The translations under genes were made by a program, and so were the position numbers. From positions 1 to 64,000 of the forward strand of contig KV918863.1 in the NCBI GenBank assembly GCA_002049455.2: a DNA stretch of 64,000 nucleotides. The letters are read 5' to 3'. Below the pieces are notes generated by a model. The model made no database searches and was not told where the DNA came from. It was given only the letters and a program-made list of their open reading frames with translations. Source of the DNA: Porphyra umbilicalis. Taxonomy: Eukaryota > Rhodophyta > Bangiophyceae > Bangiales > Bangiaceae. Each line of letters starts with the position of its first letter. Position 1 is the stretch's first letter. Positions 1-10,280 of the stretch are shown here, piece by piece.

Positions 1-164
1 GCTGCCCTGGGAGGCGCCTGCGGGCCTTGTCGGCCGCGCCATTGGGGGTGCCTGGCAAGGCCCTGCGGCTGAGGTGGCCTGGGGGATATCAGGCACGCCT
101 TTGCTGGCCTGGGAACGCCGTGCCTAGTAAAATAACGCACCCACTCAACATCATCGACTTCACA
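1..164 (+). repeat. 5' LTR of Copia-1 (partial, right end only)
   Basis: The right end, CTTCACA, is placed by the adjacent primer-binding site and by the matching CTTCACA end of the Copia-3 LTR. The left boundary is outside the window, so length and target duplication cannot be read. Confidence 0.7.
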
Positions 165-178
165 GGTTATGGGCCCAG
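165..178 (+). other. Primer-binding site, half-tRNA initiator Met type
   Basis: The 14 bases GGTTATGGGCCCAG abut the LTR end. They are the reverse complement of the anticodon-arm segment CTGGGCCCATAACC of eukaryotic initiator tRNA-Met, not of a tRNA 3' CCA end. This matches the priming mode known for Drosophila copia, in which a 5' tRNA fragment is the primer. Confidence 0.85.
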
Positions 179-320
179 TGTCGCTGGTGGTGATCGTCGT
201 CTTCCGCTCTATCGTTTGCGGGACGGCGGTCGTTGGGCTGCTGTGTGTTCCGGCGTCGGGCGGGCGGGCTTAGCCTCCCACGTCGTCAGTGTAGCGCCCC
301 TGGGCGCGGTCGCTGTCGTC

Positions 321-1928
321 ATGTCGGAGCACGGGCGCTACTGTGGCCCTCGCTTTGCGCAGCTGGACAACGATTACAAGGTCTGGGCCGTGTACTGCCG
401 TGCACAGCTCATCAAGGAGAAGGTCTGGTCGGCGGTCGTGACGGAGCGTCCCGCGTCCGGGAGTGGTTCCAAGGGCAACTTGGTGGCGGATGTGTGGGAC
501 ATCATGAACGGGTCGGCGTTGGCAACCATCCAGATGTCGGTCAGGCCGGTTCATCTCCATTCGGTGACGGCGGTCAGTACGGCCAAGGACGCGTGGAACT
601 CGTTAAAGGACATCTTTGAGGCGCGTGACAACGCACGGCTGCTGCAGCTCATGCACGAGCTGAGCAGCCTCAAGAAGGACGGCGACGAGAACATCATCAA
701 GTACGCGTCACGCGCAAAAGGCCTCCGCCAAGAACTTGCCATGCTGGGCAACCAGGTGGACGAGAACACACTCGTGCTGCAGATCCTGTCGGGTCTTCCA
801 GCAGAGTACGACATGATCAAGACCGTCCTGGAGAACTTGGACGGGAAGCGCAACCTCTCGGAAGTGAGCGCCAAGCTGCTCACGGTGGAGCAGCGGGCCA
901 GCCGAGAGCGGTCGTCGTCGTCGACTGGCGTCAAGTCGCAAGCGTTTGCGGCATCGGCTACCAAGAAGCCGTTGGACAAAAAGGCGGTCGTGTGCTTCTA
1001 CTGCGACAAGAAAGGGCATATGAAGCGCGACTGCTTCAAGAAGAAGGCCGACGACTCCCAGGGCAACAAGAAGCCAAATGGCGGGCGTCGGGATGGTGTC
1101 GGGGGCGGTGGTGCACCTCCCCGTGCCGCATTGGCCTACGCCGCGTCGGCAGGCCAGGCCGGGGAGCACAAGACTCCCAAGAGCACCCGTGGAATGTCTA
1201 CCTGGGTGCTGGACTCCGGCGCGACCAACCATATGGCCGCCGGGGACAAGGGCTTCACCGTCAAGACGTCCGGCAGCGGGGCCAAGGTCACTCTGGCTGA
1301 CGGTCACAAGTTGTCCATTAAAGGGCATGGATTCGTCCTCATGGAAGTGAGGGCGGCCAACACCAAGGTACGAATGGTCCGCGGTGAGGCCATGCTTGTG
1401 CCAGTCCTGACAGACAACCTGTTGTCTGTGCGTGCGGTCGACCGCCGCGGTGGAGCGGTGGTGTTTGTCGGAGACGCCTGCTACATCCTCAGCGATGGAG
1501 AGGCGGTCCTCTCAGGCGGGGTGTTGAGCAACGCGTCTGTCATAGGTTCGGTCGACGAGTCCGAGAACTACGTGGTCAAGTTGACGCCGTTCAAGGCGTC
1601 GGAAAGCGTTGCCTCATCACGCATGGACGGCGAGGCGGAGCTGTGGCACCGCAGATTCAACTACTTGGGCTTCGAGAACCTCAAGCGAGTAGTCGGGATG
1701 GTCGACGGGATTCCAGCTTCGGTGGCGGACGCCAAGCGCATTCTTGGCACGGTCTGCGTGCCGTTTGTTGACGGGAGGGTGGCGCGTTCCCCGCACCATT
1801 GCTCCACAACAACGAGCACCAAGTGCGAGTTGGTTCACACCGACATCGATGGGCCTTTGACGGAGTCGTTGGGCGGTCTAGTATACTTCATGACCAGGCC
1901 CTACCATCGGTATCGATTTTGGTCGTGA
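321..1928 (+). pseudogene. Copia-1 gag-pol, truncated in integrase
   Basis: The start at 321 is chosen because the protein from there (MSEHGRY...) aligns with the gag start of Copia-3 at 46459; the open frame extends further upstream through the leader. In order it shows a UBN2-type Gag (about residues 15-200), a CX2CX4HX4C zinc knuckle (CFYCDKKGHMKRDC), an aspartic protease with WVLDSGATNHM, a GAG-pre-integrase segment (LWHRRFNYLG) and the first integrase strand (LVHTDIDGP). The expected second Asp, the Glu and all of RT/RNase H are absent. The last ~12 residues before the stop at 1928 come from unrelated DNA. It cannot transpose by itself. Confidence 0.88.
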
Positions 1929-2464
1929 ATATTTTCCCTTCAAACATCATGGAACAGAGTATTTTGGCTTTTTCGGAAATGCGACGCGAGTATTAGTATA
2001 TGGAATCTCCAGGGATATGGGTATCTGAGACTCCCTCATCACGTGTAATCTTGATGCGGGGCTACTTTGCGAAATGGGGGACCACTTCTTATTGAGATCT
2101 GACTGGGGCGATTTCGATGATGGCGGACATCATCGCAGGCGCTCGGCGACAGCGGGGACGGTTCGTGCTGACAGACTCGAGATACAGCCGAGTACCGTGA
2201 AGCCTTCGTGATGTGGCCCATCACTGTTGCCCTGACCATGCGGATGTAGCCAGATCCTCAGCAAAGGTGGCTGTTGCAGAGACCAAGTGCAGAGAGTGGG
2301 GATGTGTGTCGAGGGCGCGCCGAAGCGTCCAAGGAAGAGTCTCGCAGCGCGTCCAGTGGGGAGCCAGCCTTTATCAAATTCCGAAATGGTGGGGCGCCGT
2401 GCTGGTGGGACGAGGTATGCCGACGTCGGAACGCGAGTCTCGGCCGGGAATGAGCCGAAGGCAA
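1893..2464. other. Intergenic, no gene recognised
   Basis: Mixed-composition DNA between the Copia-1 breakpoint and the first GC-rich repeat. Only short unrelated ORFs are present on both strands, and I see no repeats or domains. Confidence 0.5.
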
Positions 2465-2744
2465 TTCCAGGCACGTTCGTGCAATACCCTGACCTTCAAG
2501 GCGGTGGCGCGCTCGGCGACGCAACGATACCGGGCACTCGGGCCGGCTCCATAGCCGCGAGCGCGCGCGGGAGCACCTACAGCAACGTTGGCGTGGCGGG
2601 GGGCGCACGGGGCGGGGAGACGGGTGCCGCCGCCGCCACCGCAGCGGCGGCGGCCCACCGGCGTCGCGCGATGCTCACGGGAGGGGACGTCACTTTGCCG
2701 CGCAGCACAACTGCGCACGGCGGACGGGGCGGTCGTCACCTCCC
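2465..2744 (+). repeat. GC-rich dispersed repeat, copy A (truncated)
   Basis: It begins with the shared motif CCAGGCACGTKCGTGC and continues through the same succession of motifs as copies at 6425-6775 (same strand) and 7310-7648 (opposite strand). It stops at the RT breakpoint of Copia-4 near 2744, so its 3' part is missing. The deduced peptide joined in frame to the Copia-4 RT on the minus strand is repeat sequence, not polymerase. Confidence 0.75.
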
Positions 2745-4357
2745 AGACTGTAGCTGCAGCCACAGCAAAGAGAGCCCGTGTCGTAGCCGCGTTGGGCACC
2801 GGCGTCCATGTCTCATCAAAGTCGCTCCCCGGCAATTGGTTGAATCCTTGGGCCACGAGTCGGGCCTTGTAGCGCGTCATCTTGCCCTCCGCGTCGTGCT
2901 TGATGTCGAACACGAATCGTGTCTTGACGGCCCTGTGCTTCTTGTTGTTCACCTCAATCTTGGACCAGGTGCCAAACTTCTTGTGTCCTGCCAACTCTTT
3001 CTTGATGGCCTGCTTCCACCGCGGCCAATCACGACGCGCACGCGCCTCCTTCTCGTTTGCAGGGAGCTTGTGCAGGTTGCAGCCCGCCTCATCCGCAGAC
3101 TTGGTACGGCTTGCCAGGTACGCCTTGGGTTCCTTCTCCCACCATGTTACCTTGGAAGCTGGCTTGCGCTTCGAGCGACGAGGCCCCGGTGCGACGCTCT
3201 CACTGACCGCAGGTGCTTGACCGTCCCAGGGTGTCGAGTCGCCGTCGCCGTCATCGTCCTCTTTCTCGCTCTCTTCAGCGGGGGAAGGAGGAATGCCATA
3301 TTCGTCGTTTGTGGAAGTTTCGTCGGGGGTGTACTCGTCCCCACGCCCGCCTTCGGCGTCGAGCATGTCCATTTCCCCTTCCGTGCCGTCGACGCTGTCG
3401 GCGTCAGCCTCCGCAGTCTGCCGGGGACCAACGCTGGACCCGACCGCCGACGTCTGGACCTTAGCCGGGTTCTCCTCAATCAGCACGTCTCGACGCTCGA
3501 AGAATTGGTTCGTCTCGTCCTCGAGAATGCGGTAGGCCTTGCCACCGACAGTGTCACCGACAAAGCGGCCGACGTCAGTCCTTTGCTCCAGCTTACGCGG
3601 CTGCTTCTTGGGTTTTAGCGCCCACGCCCGACTCCGCCAAGCGCGGAATCCCGCGACGTTGGGGAGTCGACCCGTGAGTGCCTCCAGCGGCGTCACGGCC
3701 AGCCCCGCCTTGAGAGACCGGTTCATAACATGAATGACGGAGGCCAACGCCTCAGCCCACAGCTCTTCCTCAGCACCGGCATCGAGCAGAGCAGCACGCA
3801 CGCGCTCCATCAGCGTGCGGTTCACCCGCTCCGCTTTGCCGTTGTGCTGTGACTTGTTCGGCGCCGTCATCTCCGACGTAATGCCCTTGTCCTCGTACCA
3901 AGCCTTGAGGTCTTTGGTGACGTACTCCTTGGCACCATTATGACGGACGCGCTTGACCTTGGCCCCCGTCAGCGTCTCAAGCTGCTTGATACACGTATTG
4001 AGAACGTCCAAAGCCATCCCTTTCGTTTTGATAGGCGTGGCCGTGATCAACCCCGTGGAGTCCTCCAGCGCCGTCAAGAAGTAGATGGAACCCACCAGCG
4101 ACTCAGGGAGTGGGCCTCCAATGTCGGTGTGCACCAGTTTGCACTTGGTCGTCGCTGTCGACGAGCGAGGGCTCGGCGATTGAACCATTTTGCCGTCCAC
4201 ACACGGCACACACACAGTTCCCATGACGCGCTTAGCGTCTGCCACTGACGACGGCATGTCGTCAACCATTGTGGCCGCCCGCTTGAGCTTCTCCAACCCA
4301 AAATGGTTGAACCGACGGTGCCACAGCTCCGCCTCCCCAGCGATGCGCGTGGATGCG
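2745..4357 (-). pseudogene. Copia-4: reversed pol fragment (integrase to early RT)
   Basis: One minus-strand frame carries GAG-pre-integrase (LWHRRFNHFGLEKLKR), the integrase core with Asp (LVHTDIGGP) and Glu (QHNGKAERVNR), an acidic linker (DMLDAEGGRGDEY) and the start of the RT (KARLVAQGFNQ). The RT breaks off near 2745 at AAATVWEV, well before the YVDD box. The 5' side breaks at 4357 before protease. Gag, protease, most of RT, RNase H and both LTRs are lost. The protein is collinear with Copia-3 at 47.8-49.4 kb but lacks the Copia-3 frameshifts. It is a dead fragment bounded by two other dispersed repeats. Confidence 0.9.
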
Positions 4358-4460
4358 GGAAAAGGAGAGGGTCTTTCGGTGCAACGAGGTATGAGACAGT
4401 CATATTTTGCTACGACCAATGCCAGGTGGCATTCCATGAGAACAGCCAATGGAACGTTGC
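4358..4460 (+). repeat. Short dispersed repeat, copy 1
   Basis: About 100 bp beginning GAAAAGGAGAGGGTCTTTCG match 62620-62722 in the same orientation with scattered differences. Both copies include GACAGTCATATTTTG and GAGAACAGCCAATGGAA. It abuts the Copia-4 breakpoint here, and a possible transposase-like ORF at the other site, so it may be the end of an unidentified transposon. Confidence 0.7.
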
Positions 4461-4905
4461 CATTGAGGTCGAGACCCAGAAGAGCCTATGGACCGGGGCC
4501 TGACCAGCTAGACGTGGAGGCCTCTGGGGGCAATTTGAAACCTCCGCGTCACAACGCCAGTACTGCACACAAAAACCCCATGGGCCCCACTTACCCGACG
4601 ATTGCTGGAACTGTTGCATGCCGGATGTTTTGGGGGAACGGCGGTTTAGCGGAAAATTGGTCCAGGCATTTCTGCAGTAATTCTCATGGGAATGACATTA
4701 AGATCAGGGGTCTTCAAGCGTACCCATTTGAGGTTAGCGTGTGCATCTTTGGCATTCTCCTCGTCCAGCGAATGCGTATGGTCTGCGGGGGTAGTCAGGT
4801 TCAAGCATGCTTTCCACGCAGCACGCGGCAAGCGTATGTCTCCGCGTATTTTGTTGAATATTATTTTGACCAAGCATATTCGCGAATTCGGGTTCTATCC
4901 AGGTA
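4461..4905. other. Intergenic, no gene recognised
   Basis: No domain, repeat or credible coding frame was found; this is unique-looking DNA between the short repeat and the TA-flanked element. Confidence 0.5.
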
Positions 4906-5873
4906 TGGTGCTTTGCTGAGAAATGGAGAATGCACGTTTGCGCAAACAAACATGCACACCCGACCACTGCGAGCATTGACCCGTGCTGTGGGGAGACCCA
5001 TGATATTTTCGGGTGATGTGTGACATATCAAGCATCCCGACCAGGTTCGCCGGGCCCTTGGGCCGAAAACGGCTGACAAGAGCTGGAAAACTGCACTCTG
5101 AGTGACCCGGTGGCAAGTACCTGCTGACACCCGCGGTGGTCTTTGTGAAACGATGCCAGAACATGCACGCTGACAGCCTAATCAGGACAAGACTTCTTAA
5201 GCCACCGGCCACAGCGGTGCCGTCAGGAGCGTCCCCCCTAACCGGCCCCTCATGTTTGCTCGCAGAGGCTGAATCGGCCTCCGAACATGCATGATGTTTG
5301 AGGAGTTCTTGCAATTCTTTTCTCTCCGTTCGGGCCGTTCATTGGCCCTCCGAACACGTGAGCTCCGTGACCAGTAGATCGCCTTTGTGTATTGACATCG
5401 AGACGTGTCACTGACATTCTTTTGACCAATCACCATCGATGAAGGGTACAGCAGTGACTGGATCCAGCCCACCTGCGTTTCTTCTGGGGCACCAGATGGC
5501 ACAGGTGCGCAGTCTCTGTCTTGTGGACAGTGGAGAGCCGGCTCAAATACTGTGAAACTAGGCCGCCTGACGCAGCCAATGGGCGCGTGGTCACATTCAA
5601 TGAACCGGTATTCTGACAGGGTTTGGGCAGTGTTCTTGACATTGAATAATGAGAAGTCATTGGCTGCATGATGAGCCCTCAGTCCCACGTCTTACGATGT
5701 ACCAGTTGGTGGCTGTGGCTTTCGCCGGTGATGCCAGGTGCAATTGCACTTGGGACGCTATCGGTCCCCTGAAGCCAGGTGAGAGACGATCTGATGGACA
5801 TCCTGACATCGGTCCACCTCGGCAAACGTTTGCACTCGCAAACATGCATGCTCCATTTCTCAGCAAAGCACCA
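4906..5873. mobile_element. TA-flanked non-autonomous DNA transposon, 968 bp
   Basis: The two ends are inverted repeats beginning TGGTGCTTTGCTGAGAAATG and staying similar for about 40 bases, with TA immediately outside each end (4904-4905 and 5874-5875). A TA target duplication with inverted ends is the mark of the Tc1/mariner superfamily. No transposase frame lies inside, so it would have depended on a transposase from elsewhere. Confidence 0.7.
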
Positions 5874-6424
5874 TACTAGTTGTAGTTGAAAGCTGGTAGA
5901 CAAGTCTCTTTATTGCATACTTACACTTGCATTCTTAATTGAAATAGTCCCTCAGTTCTATCGGCTGTTGGAGTGGACCGTCTGTATCTTCACTGTTGAC
6001 CTTCGGGTTGGCGTATTGCTGGTCTCCCAATTTTGTCCTCATCGCAAGAGAACGGGATTGCAACAGCGATACAGGGACGTTCCTGATTGGCCAAGAGGAT
6101 CGAGAGCAGTGCGCATCAGGCCGCATCTTTACAGAATGTGCCCGTACGGCCCGCAAACGCACAATCGGCGCACTCGTTTTTCTGAGATTATCTGAGAATC
6201 TCGAAGAAAATCTCGAAAACAAACTGTTCTAGGCTACTTCACCCCATGAGACGAAAGAGAAAGGAAGAATATCTCAATAAAACGGAGAATCTCGATTCTG
6301 CACGGACCTGGCGGATGGAGAGCCGGTAGCGGGTCGCAGATTCGAACTCAGCATCTGTTTGCCGCTGTTCTAAACCAATGGCTGGCCGGTCTTACAAAGC
6401 AGTCCCAGTCTTGGCCGACGAGGA
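5874..6424. other. Intergenic, AT-richer than surroundings
   Basis: Contains repeated GAGAATCTCGA-like motifs around 6180-6300 but no recognised gene. A tRNA B-box-like GTTCGAATC lies on the minus strand near 6340 without a convincing cloverleaf. Confidence 0.45.
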
Positions 6425-6775
6425 CAATTCCAGGCACGTGCGTGCAAGACCCTGGCCTTCAGGTCAGTGGCGCGCTGGGCAACGCATCGACACCGAGCAC
6501 GTCGGACGGCTGCATGGCCGCGAGCACGCACGGGGGCACGTGCAGCCACGTTGCCGTAGCGGGGGGGGCATGGGGCGGGGAAAGGGGTGCCGCCGCCGCC
6601 ACCGCGGCGGCGGCAGCCGGCCGGCGTGGCGCAGCGCCCACGGGCGGGGCCGTCACCCCGCCGCGCAGCGCACCTGCGCGCGACGGGCGAGGCGGCCGAC
6701 ACGGCGCACGGGCGGGCGGGTGGGACCGACCGCCGCGCGACGGGGTGCCTCTAACAGCGGTGCTAGATGGCGTAT
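6425..6775 (+). repeat. GC-rich dispersed repeat, copy B
   Basis: Starts near CAATTCCAGGCACGTGCGTG and ends near GGTGCTAGATGGCGT. It shares the full motif order with copy C (reverse strand, 7310-7648) and the first ~270 bases with copy A. All frames are open because of the composition; I do not believe it is protein-coding. Confidence 0.75.
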
Positions 6776-6933
6776 GTAGCATATCTCTGCCCGCAATTTG
6801 CAAATTGCCACCGGTAGCCCCCTTGCGTCCAAAGCTTACGTACTGTGCGAATTGGCCTGTGGCACGCCCTTTGGGGGGTTACTTCCGCACTGTTCATTTT
6901 TTATTGTGTGTTTGCTTGCCTGTCTTATGTTCA

Positions 6934-7305
6934 TTTCCCTGGCCTTTAGGACAGGGTGCTCCCAAAGTGTAGTGATGCACACATATACTTAGATCACCGG
7001 ACTTGCTCTCCGTTTCAGAGGTGGCAGTCTACATTCGAGTTCTCAGGGATCTGAGGGCGTGTCGACGTTGGAAGGGTCGCGATGACGCTAAAAGCGAATG
7101 GAGTTACGTGGCTGAGAAGGACTGTCCTGCCACAGGGGTCACGGAGCCCGGACGGCGCCTGCCCCCCTGCCCCCCCCCACCGCCCCGAGTTGCGCGCGGC
7201 GACCGCGCGCAGCGACTTGCGGGGATCGAAGCGCCCAGATACCCCGCGCGTGATCGTGCCTGCGCGCCGGCTTCTGTTGCGGCGGCGAGTCGGCGGTTGC
7301 TGACG
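6934..7305 (+). repeat. Left inverted arm of foldback-like element
   Basis: Reverse-complement match to 7921-8293, including CAAAGTGTAGTGATGCACA near the outer end and CGGCGGTTGCTGACG at the inner end. Confidence 0.8.
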
Positions 7306-7309
7306 CCAT

Positions 7310-7648
7310 CTACCGGTGCGGTTACAGGCGCCCCGTCGCGCGGCGGTCGATCCCACCCGCCCGCCCGTCAGCCGAGTCGGCCGCCCTGCCCGCCGCGCAC
7401 AGGTGCGCTGCGTGGCGGGGTGACGGCCCCGCCCGTGGGCGTTGCGCCACGCCAGCGGGCCGCCGCCGATGCGGTGGCGGCGGCGCCACCCCTTTCCCCG
7501 CCCCATGCCCCCCCCACTACGGCAACGTGGCTGCACGTGCCCCCGTGCGTGCTCGCGGCCATGGAGCCGGCCGGCGTGCCCGGTATCGATACGTCGCCGA
7601 GCGCGCCACAGCCCTGAAGGCCAGGGTATTGCACGCACGTGCCTGGAA
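7310..7648 (-). repeat. GC-rich dispersed repeat, copy C (reversed)
   Basis: Read on the minus strand it starts CCAGGCACGTGCGTGCAATA and ends at a TAGATGGCGT-like motif, the same boundaries as copy B. It fills half of the space between the two long inverted arms. Confidence 0.75.
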
Positions 7649-7756
7649 ATTTTATTGTGTGTTTGCTTGCCTGTCTTATCTGTCTGCCGGCACTCATTAC
7701 AATCGCTTGTGATCGGACGGTCGATCGACCAGTGCCCTCGTTTTTATTAAATCACC

Positions 7757-7894
7757 ATGGATCCGGGGTCGCTGTCGTGGGTACAACCCGGCTCCCCATC
7801 GGATGCCCTTCAACAAAAGGTCTTTCTTCCTCGCCGCGACGGCGATAGAACTCGCTTTATTGCTTGGCTACGGTCGGTCCCAATACACTGGTAA
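7757..7894 (+). CDS. Small ORF (45 aa) between inverted arms
   Basis: Starts at ATG 7757 (MDPGSLSWVQPG...) and stops at 7892-7894. The terminal codons overlap CTG|GTAATT, which could instead be a splice donor, so this may be a first exon. No domain is recognised. It sits in the centre of the foldback-like element and could be the remnant of an element-encoded gene. This is a weak call based only on plausible residue composition in a region whose other frames look random. Confidence 0.25.
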   Translation: MDPGSLSWVQPGSPSDALQQKVFLPRRDGDRTRFIAWLRSVPIHW

Positions 7895-7920
7895 TTGAAC
7901 CAACGTTATTAATACCACAG

Positions 7921-8293
7921 CGTCAGCAACCGCCGACGAGCCGCCGCAACCGAAGCCGGCGCGCAAGAACGATCACCCGCGGGTCATCATGGGCGCTTCG
8001 AACCCCGGGAGTCGCTGCGCCCGGTCGCCGCGCGCAACTCGGGGCGGTTGGGGGGGGCAGGGGGGCAGGTGCCGTCCTGGCCCAGTGACCTCTGTGGCAG
8101 GACAGTCCTTCTCAGCCACGTGACTCTATTTGCTTTTAAGGTCATCGCGACCCTTCGAACGCTAACACGCCCTCAGATCCATGAGGACACGAATGCAGAC
8201 TGTTACCTCTGAAACGAAGAGAAAGTCCCTTTTTCTAAGTATATATGTGCATCACTACACTTTGAGAGCACCCTGTCCTAAAGCCCAGGGAAA
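7921..8293 (-). repeat. Right inverted arm of foldback-like element
   Basis: Inverted partner of 6934-7305; see the element entry for ends and contents. Confidence 0.8.
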
Positions 8294-8838
8294 ATCGGGG
8301 GATCAGCAATATGTCACAAATTACCCGGAGCCGTTCACCTCAAGCGTACGTTCAAGTCGGCGAAATAATCGGGTAGCGTATATTCTTGAATACTGCAAAA
8401 GTCAAGGGCTCGCGAATATACCTGAAAAAACATACGCGCGAATACGCTTGAGGAAAAGTACGCTTGCAGACCCCCGATTATGATGTCGCTGGCGAGCGAT
8501 CTGGACAACTGATGATGACGGCGGCATGTGTTGGATCCCTATTGGCACATTAGACATGACGTGTCAAGCCCGATCCCTGTGCTGAGCGCGTGCTCTCCCG
8601 CTGAGGTGTTGGAAGACCCATGCTTATTGTTGTGCCACGGCCATGGCCGCATCGTGTTCCATGCTATCAGAGTCACAGCGGAAACAGAAGTGAAGGTCTT
8701 GCCTTTCTTCACCACCTACCCGATTTACAGCTGCAGCCACCGAGCCAGCAACACAGCGTCGCACCCTGTACGCTCTTTACAAAAAAGAACCCTGCCCTAT
8801 CGCCGCTCTGATCCTCCTCGCACAACTGATGCTGTCGC
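8294..8838. other. Intergenic; small inverted motif
   Basis: Holds an imperfect inverted pair, CCTCAAGCGTA near 8338 and TACGCTTGAGG near 8445. No gene is recognised, although an open frame leading into the Cys-rich ORF begins at 8528. Confidence 0.4.
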
Positions 8839-9403
8839 CATGGTGTTCTACCCCTTCCCTCTCTTCTCCTACGGGGCAAGCGCCATGCCGAGGCTCGGGT
8901 CCTCCTTCCTTAAGCGCTCCAAGTCGTGCCATTGCAAGCATGCCAAGCGCAAGAAGACCTTGGCCACCTGCTCAGAATGCGGCGTAACGCAAGTTTATCG
9001 CTGGGCGAACGGGTGCGAGAAAAGCTGCCAAAACTGCGATTGTGGCTCGTGTGACGCGGCCTTTGCCATCGGCGCGCCCGCCAACCTGTTGAAGTGCGTA
9101 ACGGGCCGTGACTGTTGGGAGCTGCACAAGGGGGTCGGCATCGGGCTCGTCTCACGGTCCTGTGAACAGCGGTTTGCGTGGGCGCTGGTGCCAGGCGCCT
9201 CTCACTCCGCTCGGTGCGCCTCTGCACGTCAGCGCTCCCTCGTCCTCAGTGGCAAGACGGACGTGCGGCTTGGCCGTGTCACGTGCACTCCGAGTGTCTA
9301 CATGGATCTTGTGTCTGGTTGTTCGTTGGCTCCCGGTCGTGGCGAGCCGGCTCCCTCTTGTCCTGCTTGTTTTTTTCTCCCGGGGGTTGTTGAGGTTGCT
9401 TAA
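8839..9403 (+). CDS. Hypothetical Cys-rich protein
   Basis: The open frame runs from 8528; ATG 8839 (MVFYPFPLF) or ATG 8886 (MPRLGSSFLKRSK) are the likely starts because the informative part lies downstream. It shows a basic stretch followed by a dense Cys/His cluster (CHCKHAKRKKTLATCSECG, then CEKSCQNCDCGSC) that could bind zinc, and a tail with no recognisable domain. The cluster matches no family I know, so no function is assigned. It could be an exon of a larger gene or the zinc-binding part of a transposon protein. Confidence 0.35.
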
Positions 9404-9630
9404 CATCCAACTTGGGAAGATGTGCCCCCTCGCCTTGTCCTATGGTCGTTCCGGCACAAGCTCGAGAGGCCCAGTCAAGCCGACCGCTGTCTGGGCCAAT
9501 CAAACGCAGAAAAGGAAAAGCGCCCCATTGTTAGGCTTGGACTCTCCACTTGTTGGCGGAACGACAATAGCAAACAAAATTTTGCTCTTGTCCCAATTTC
9601 GTCCTCTCTTCAGATGAAATGTTTTGGATA

Positions 9631-9761
9631 CAGCCGTTCTCCCAAAAATCCCGCACTGCAACAGTTCCAAACTTGTTCCAAATCGGCCTATGTTGGGTCA
9701 TAGAGGCCGATTCGGAACCATATTGCAACTGTTGAGTGTGGGATATTTGCGAGAACGGCTG
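9631..9761. mobile_element. 131-bp TA-flanked hairpin MITE
   Basis: A nearly complete imperfect palindrome with ends CAGCCGTTCTC / GAGAACGGCTG and TA on both outer sides (9629-9630 and 9762-9763). CAG ends with a TA duplication fit Tc1/mariner MITEs. It is too short to encode protein. Confidence 0.72.
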
Positions 9762-9847
9762 TAAGAGCAATAAAGGGCGCGACACGCCGTAGACCGCCCC
9801 GGACGTAAACGGAACCGTAACCCGAGAGAAAACTCGACGGAAAAGGC

Positions 9848-10246
9848 ATGGTCGGCCAGTGGAGCGGGCATGGGCATCCCTCCATCACCCAAGCAAAGCC
9901 CAACAAAACATGGCCGGCAGCGCAGTGCTCCTTGAAGCATGGGCGCACGCAAGCCCTTTTTCGCAAGAGATTCTTGTCAGAAAACATGTCGCAGCACAAC
10001 AACTTGTGCTCCAACGTGTTCTGCAGCAAGTTCTTGTTTTTTCATGGTTGGTGGGTAAAGCCCGGACATGTAATCGACCAATTAGTGCTCCAGAACGTTG
10101 ACCCCAAGCGCATGGCGCGCCCTCTTCGCAAGCTTCGATATGTGCAGTCCTTTACGCTCTATGAAGCGCAGTTCTGCAGCATGAAAACGTGGTCTCTTGC
10201 GCTCACAGTCTGCACCGCCGTGAGACGATTGTTGCGATACAACTGA
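9848..10246 (+). CDS. Hypothetical ORF, doubtful
   Basis: A 132-codon frame with no recognised domain. It overlaps a 35-bp sequence (9920-9954) that recurs inverted at 13193-13227, so at least part is repeat DNA. Listed because the frame is long for this less GC-rich stretch, but coding status is unproven. Confidence 0.15.
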   Translation: MVGQWSGHGHPSITQAKPNKTWPAAQCSLKHGRTQALFRKRFLSENMSQHNNLCSNVFCSKFLFFHGWWVKPGHVIDQLVLQNVDPKRMARPLRKLRYVQSFTLYEAQFCSMKTWSLALTVCTAVRRLLRYN

Positions 10247-10247
10247 A

Positions 10248-10280
10248 TTCCCTGGACTTTAGTACAGGGTACTATACACA
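10248..10280 (+). repeat. Solo copy of the foldback-element terminus
   Basis: TTCCCTGGACTTTAGTACAG followed by GGTACT resembles the outer end of the arms at 6934 and 8293, without a partner nearby. It suggests a second, deleted member of that family. Confidence 0.5.

Larger units (their letters stand above)
1..1892 (+). mobile_element. Copia-1: truncated Ty1/copia element (5' part)
   Basis: The left end of the window lies inside the 5' LTR of a copia element. LTR sequence runs to base 164, ends in TTCACA, and is followed at once by the primer-binding site, an untranslated leader and gag-pol. Recognisable homology stops near base 1892, early in the integrase core, where unrelated sequence begins, so reverse transcriptase, RNase H and the 3' LTR are missing. 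The order gag, protease, integrase is that of Pseudoviridae. It is closely related in protein sequence to the element at 45.9-51.8 kb. The true 5' end lies outside the window. Confidence 0.9.
6934..8293. mobile_element. Foldback-like element with long inverted arms
   Basis: The left arm 6934-7305 and right arm 7921-8293 are inverted copies of about 372 bp with modest divergence. The outer ends read TTTCCCTGG-CTTTAGGACAGGGTGCT on each strand. The centre (7306-7920) holds GC-rich repeat copy C in reverse, a 31-bp segment that also occurs just outside the left arm (6896-6928 and 7649-7679), and a 45-codon ORF. No target duplication was identified, so the exact termini are approximate. No transposase is visible. 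Confidence 0.72.

Noticed and set aside
2374..2744. C-terminal part of the long minus-strand copia ORF as polymerase
   Set aside because: The sequence is the GC-rich dispersed repeat read through in frame, not RT.
6300..6380. tRNA B-box-like GTTCGAATC on the minus strand
   Set aside because: No matching A-box spacing, acceptor stem or anticodon arm.
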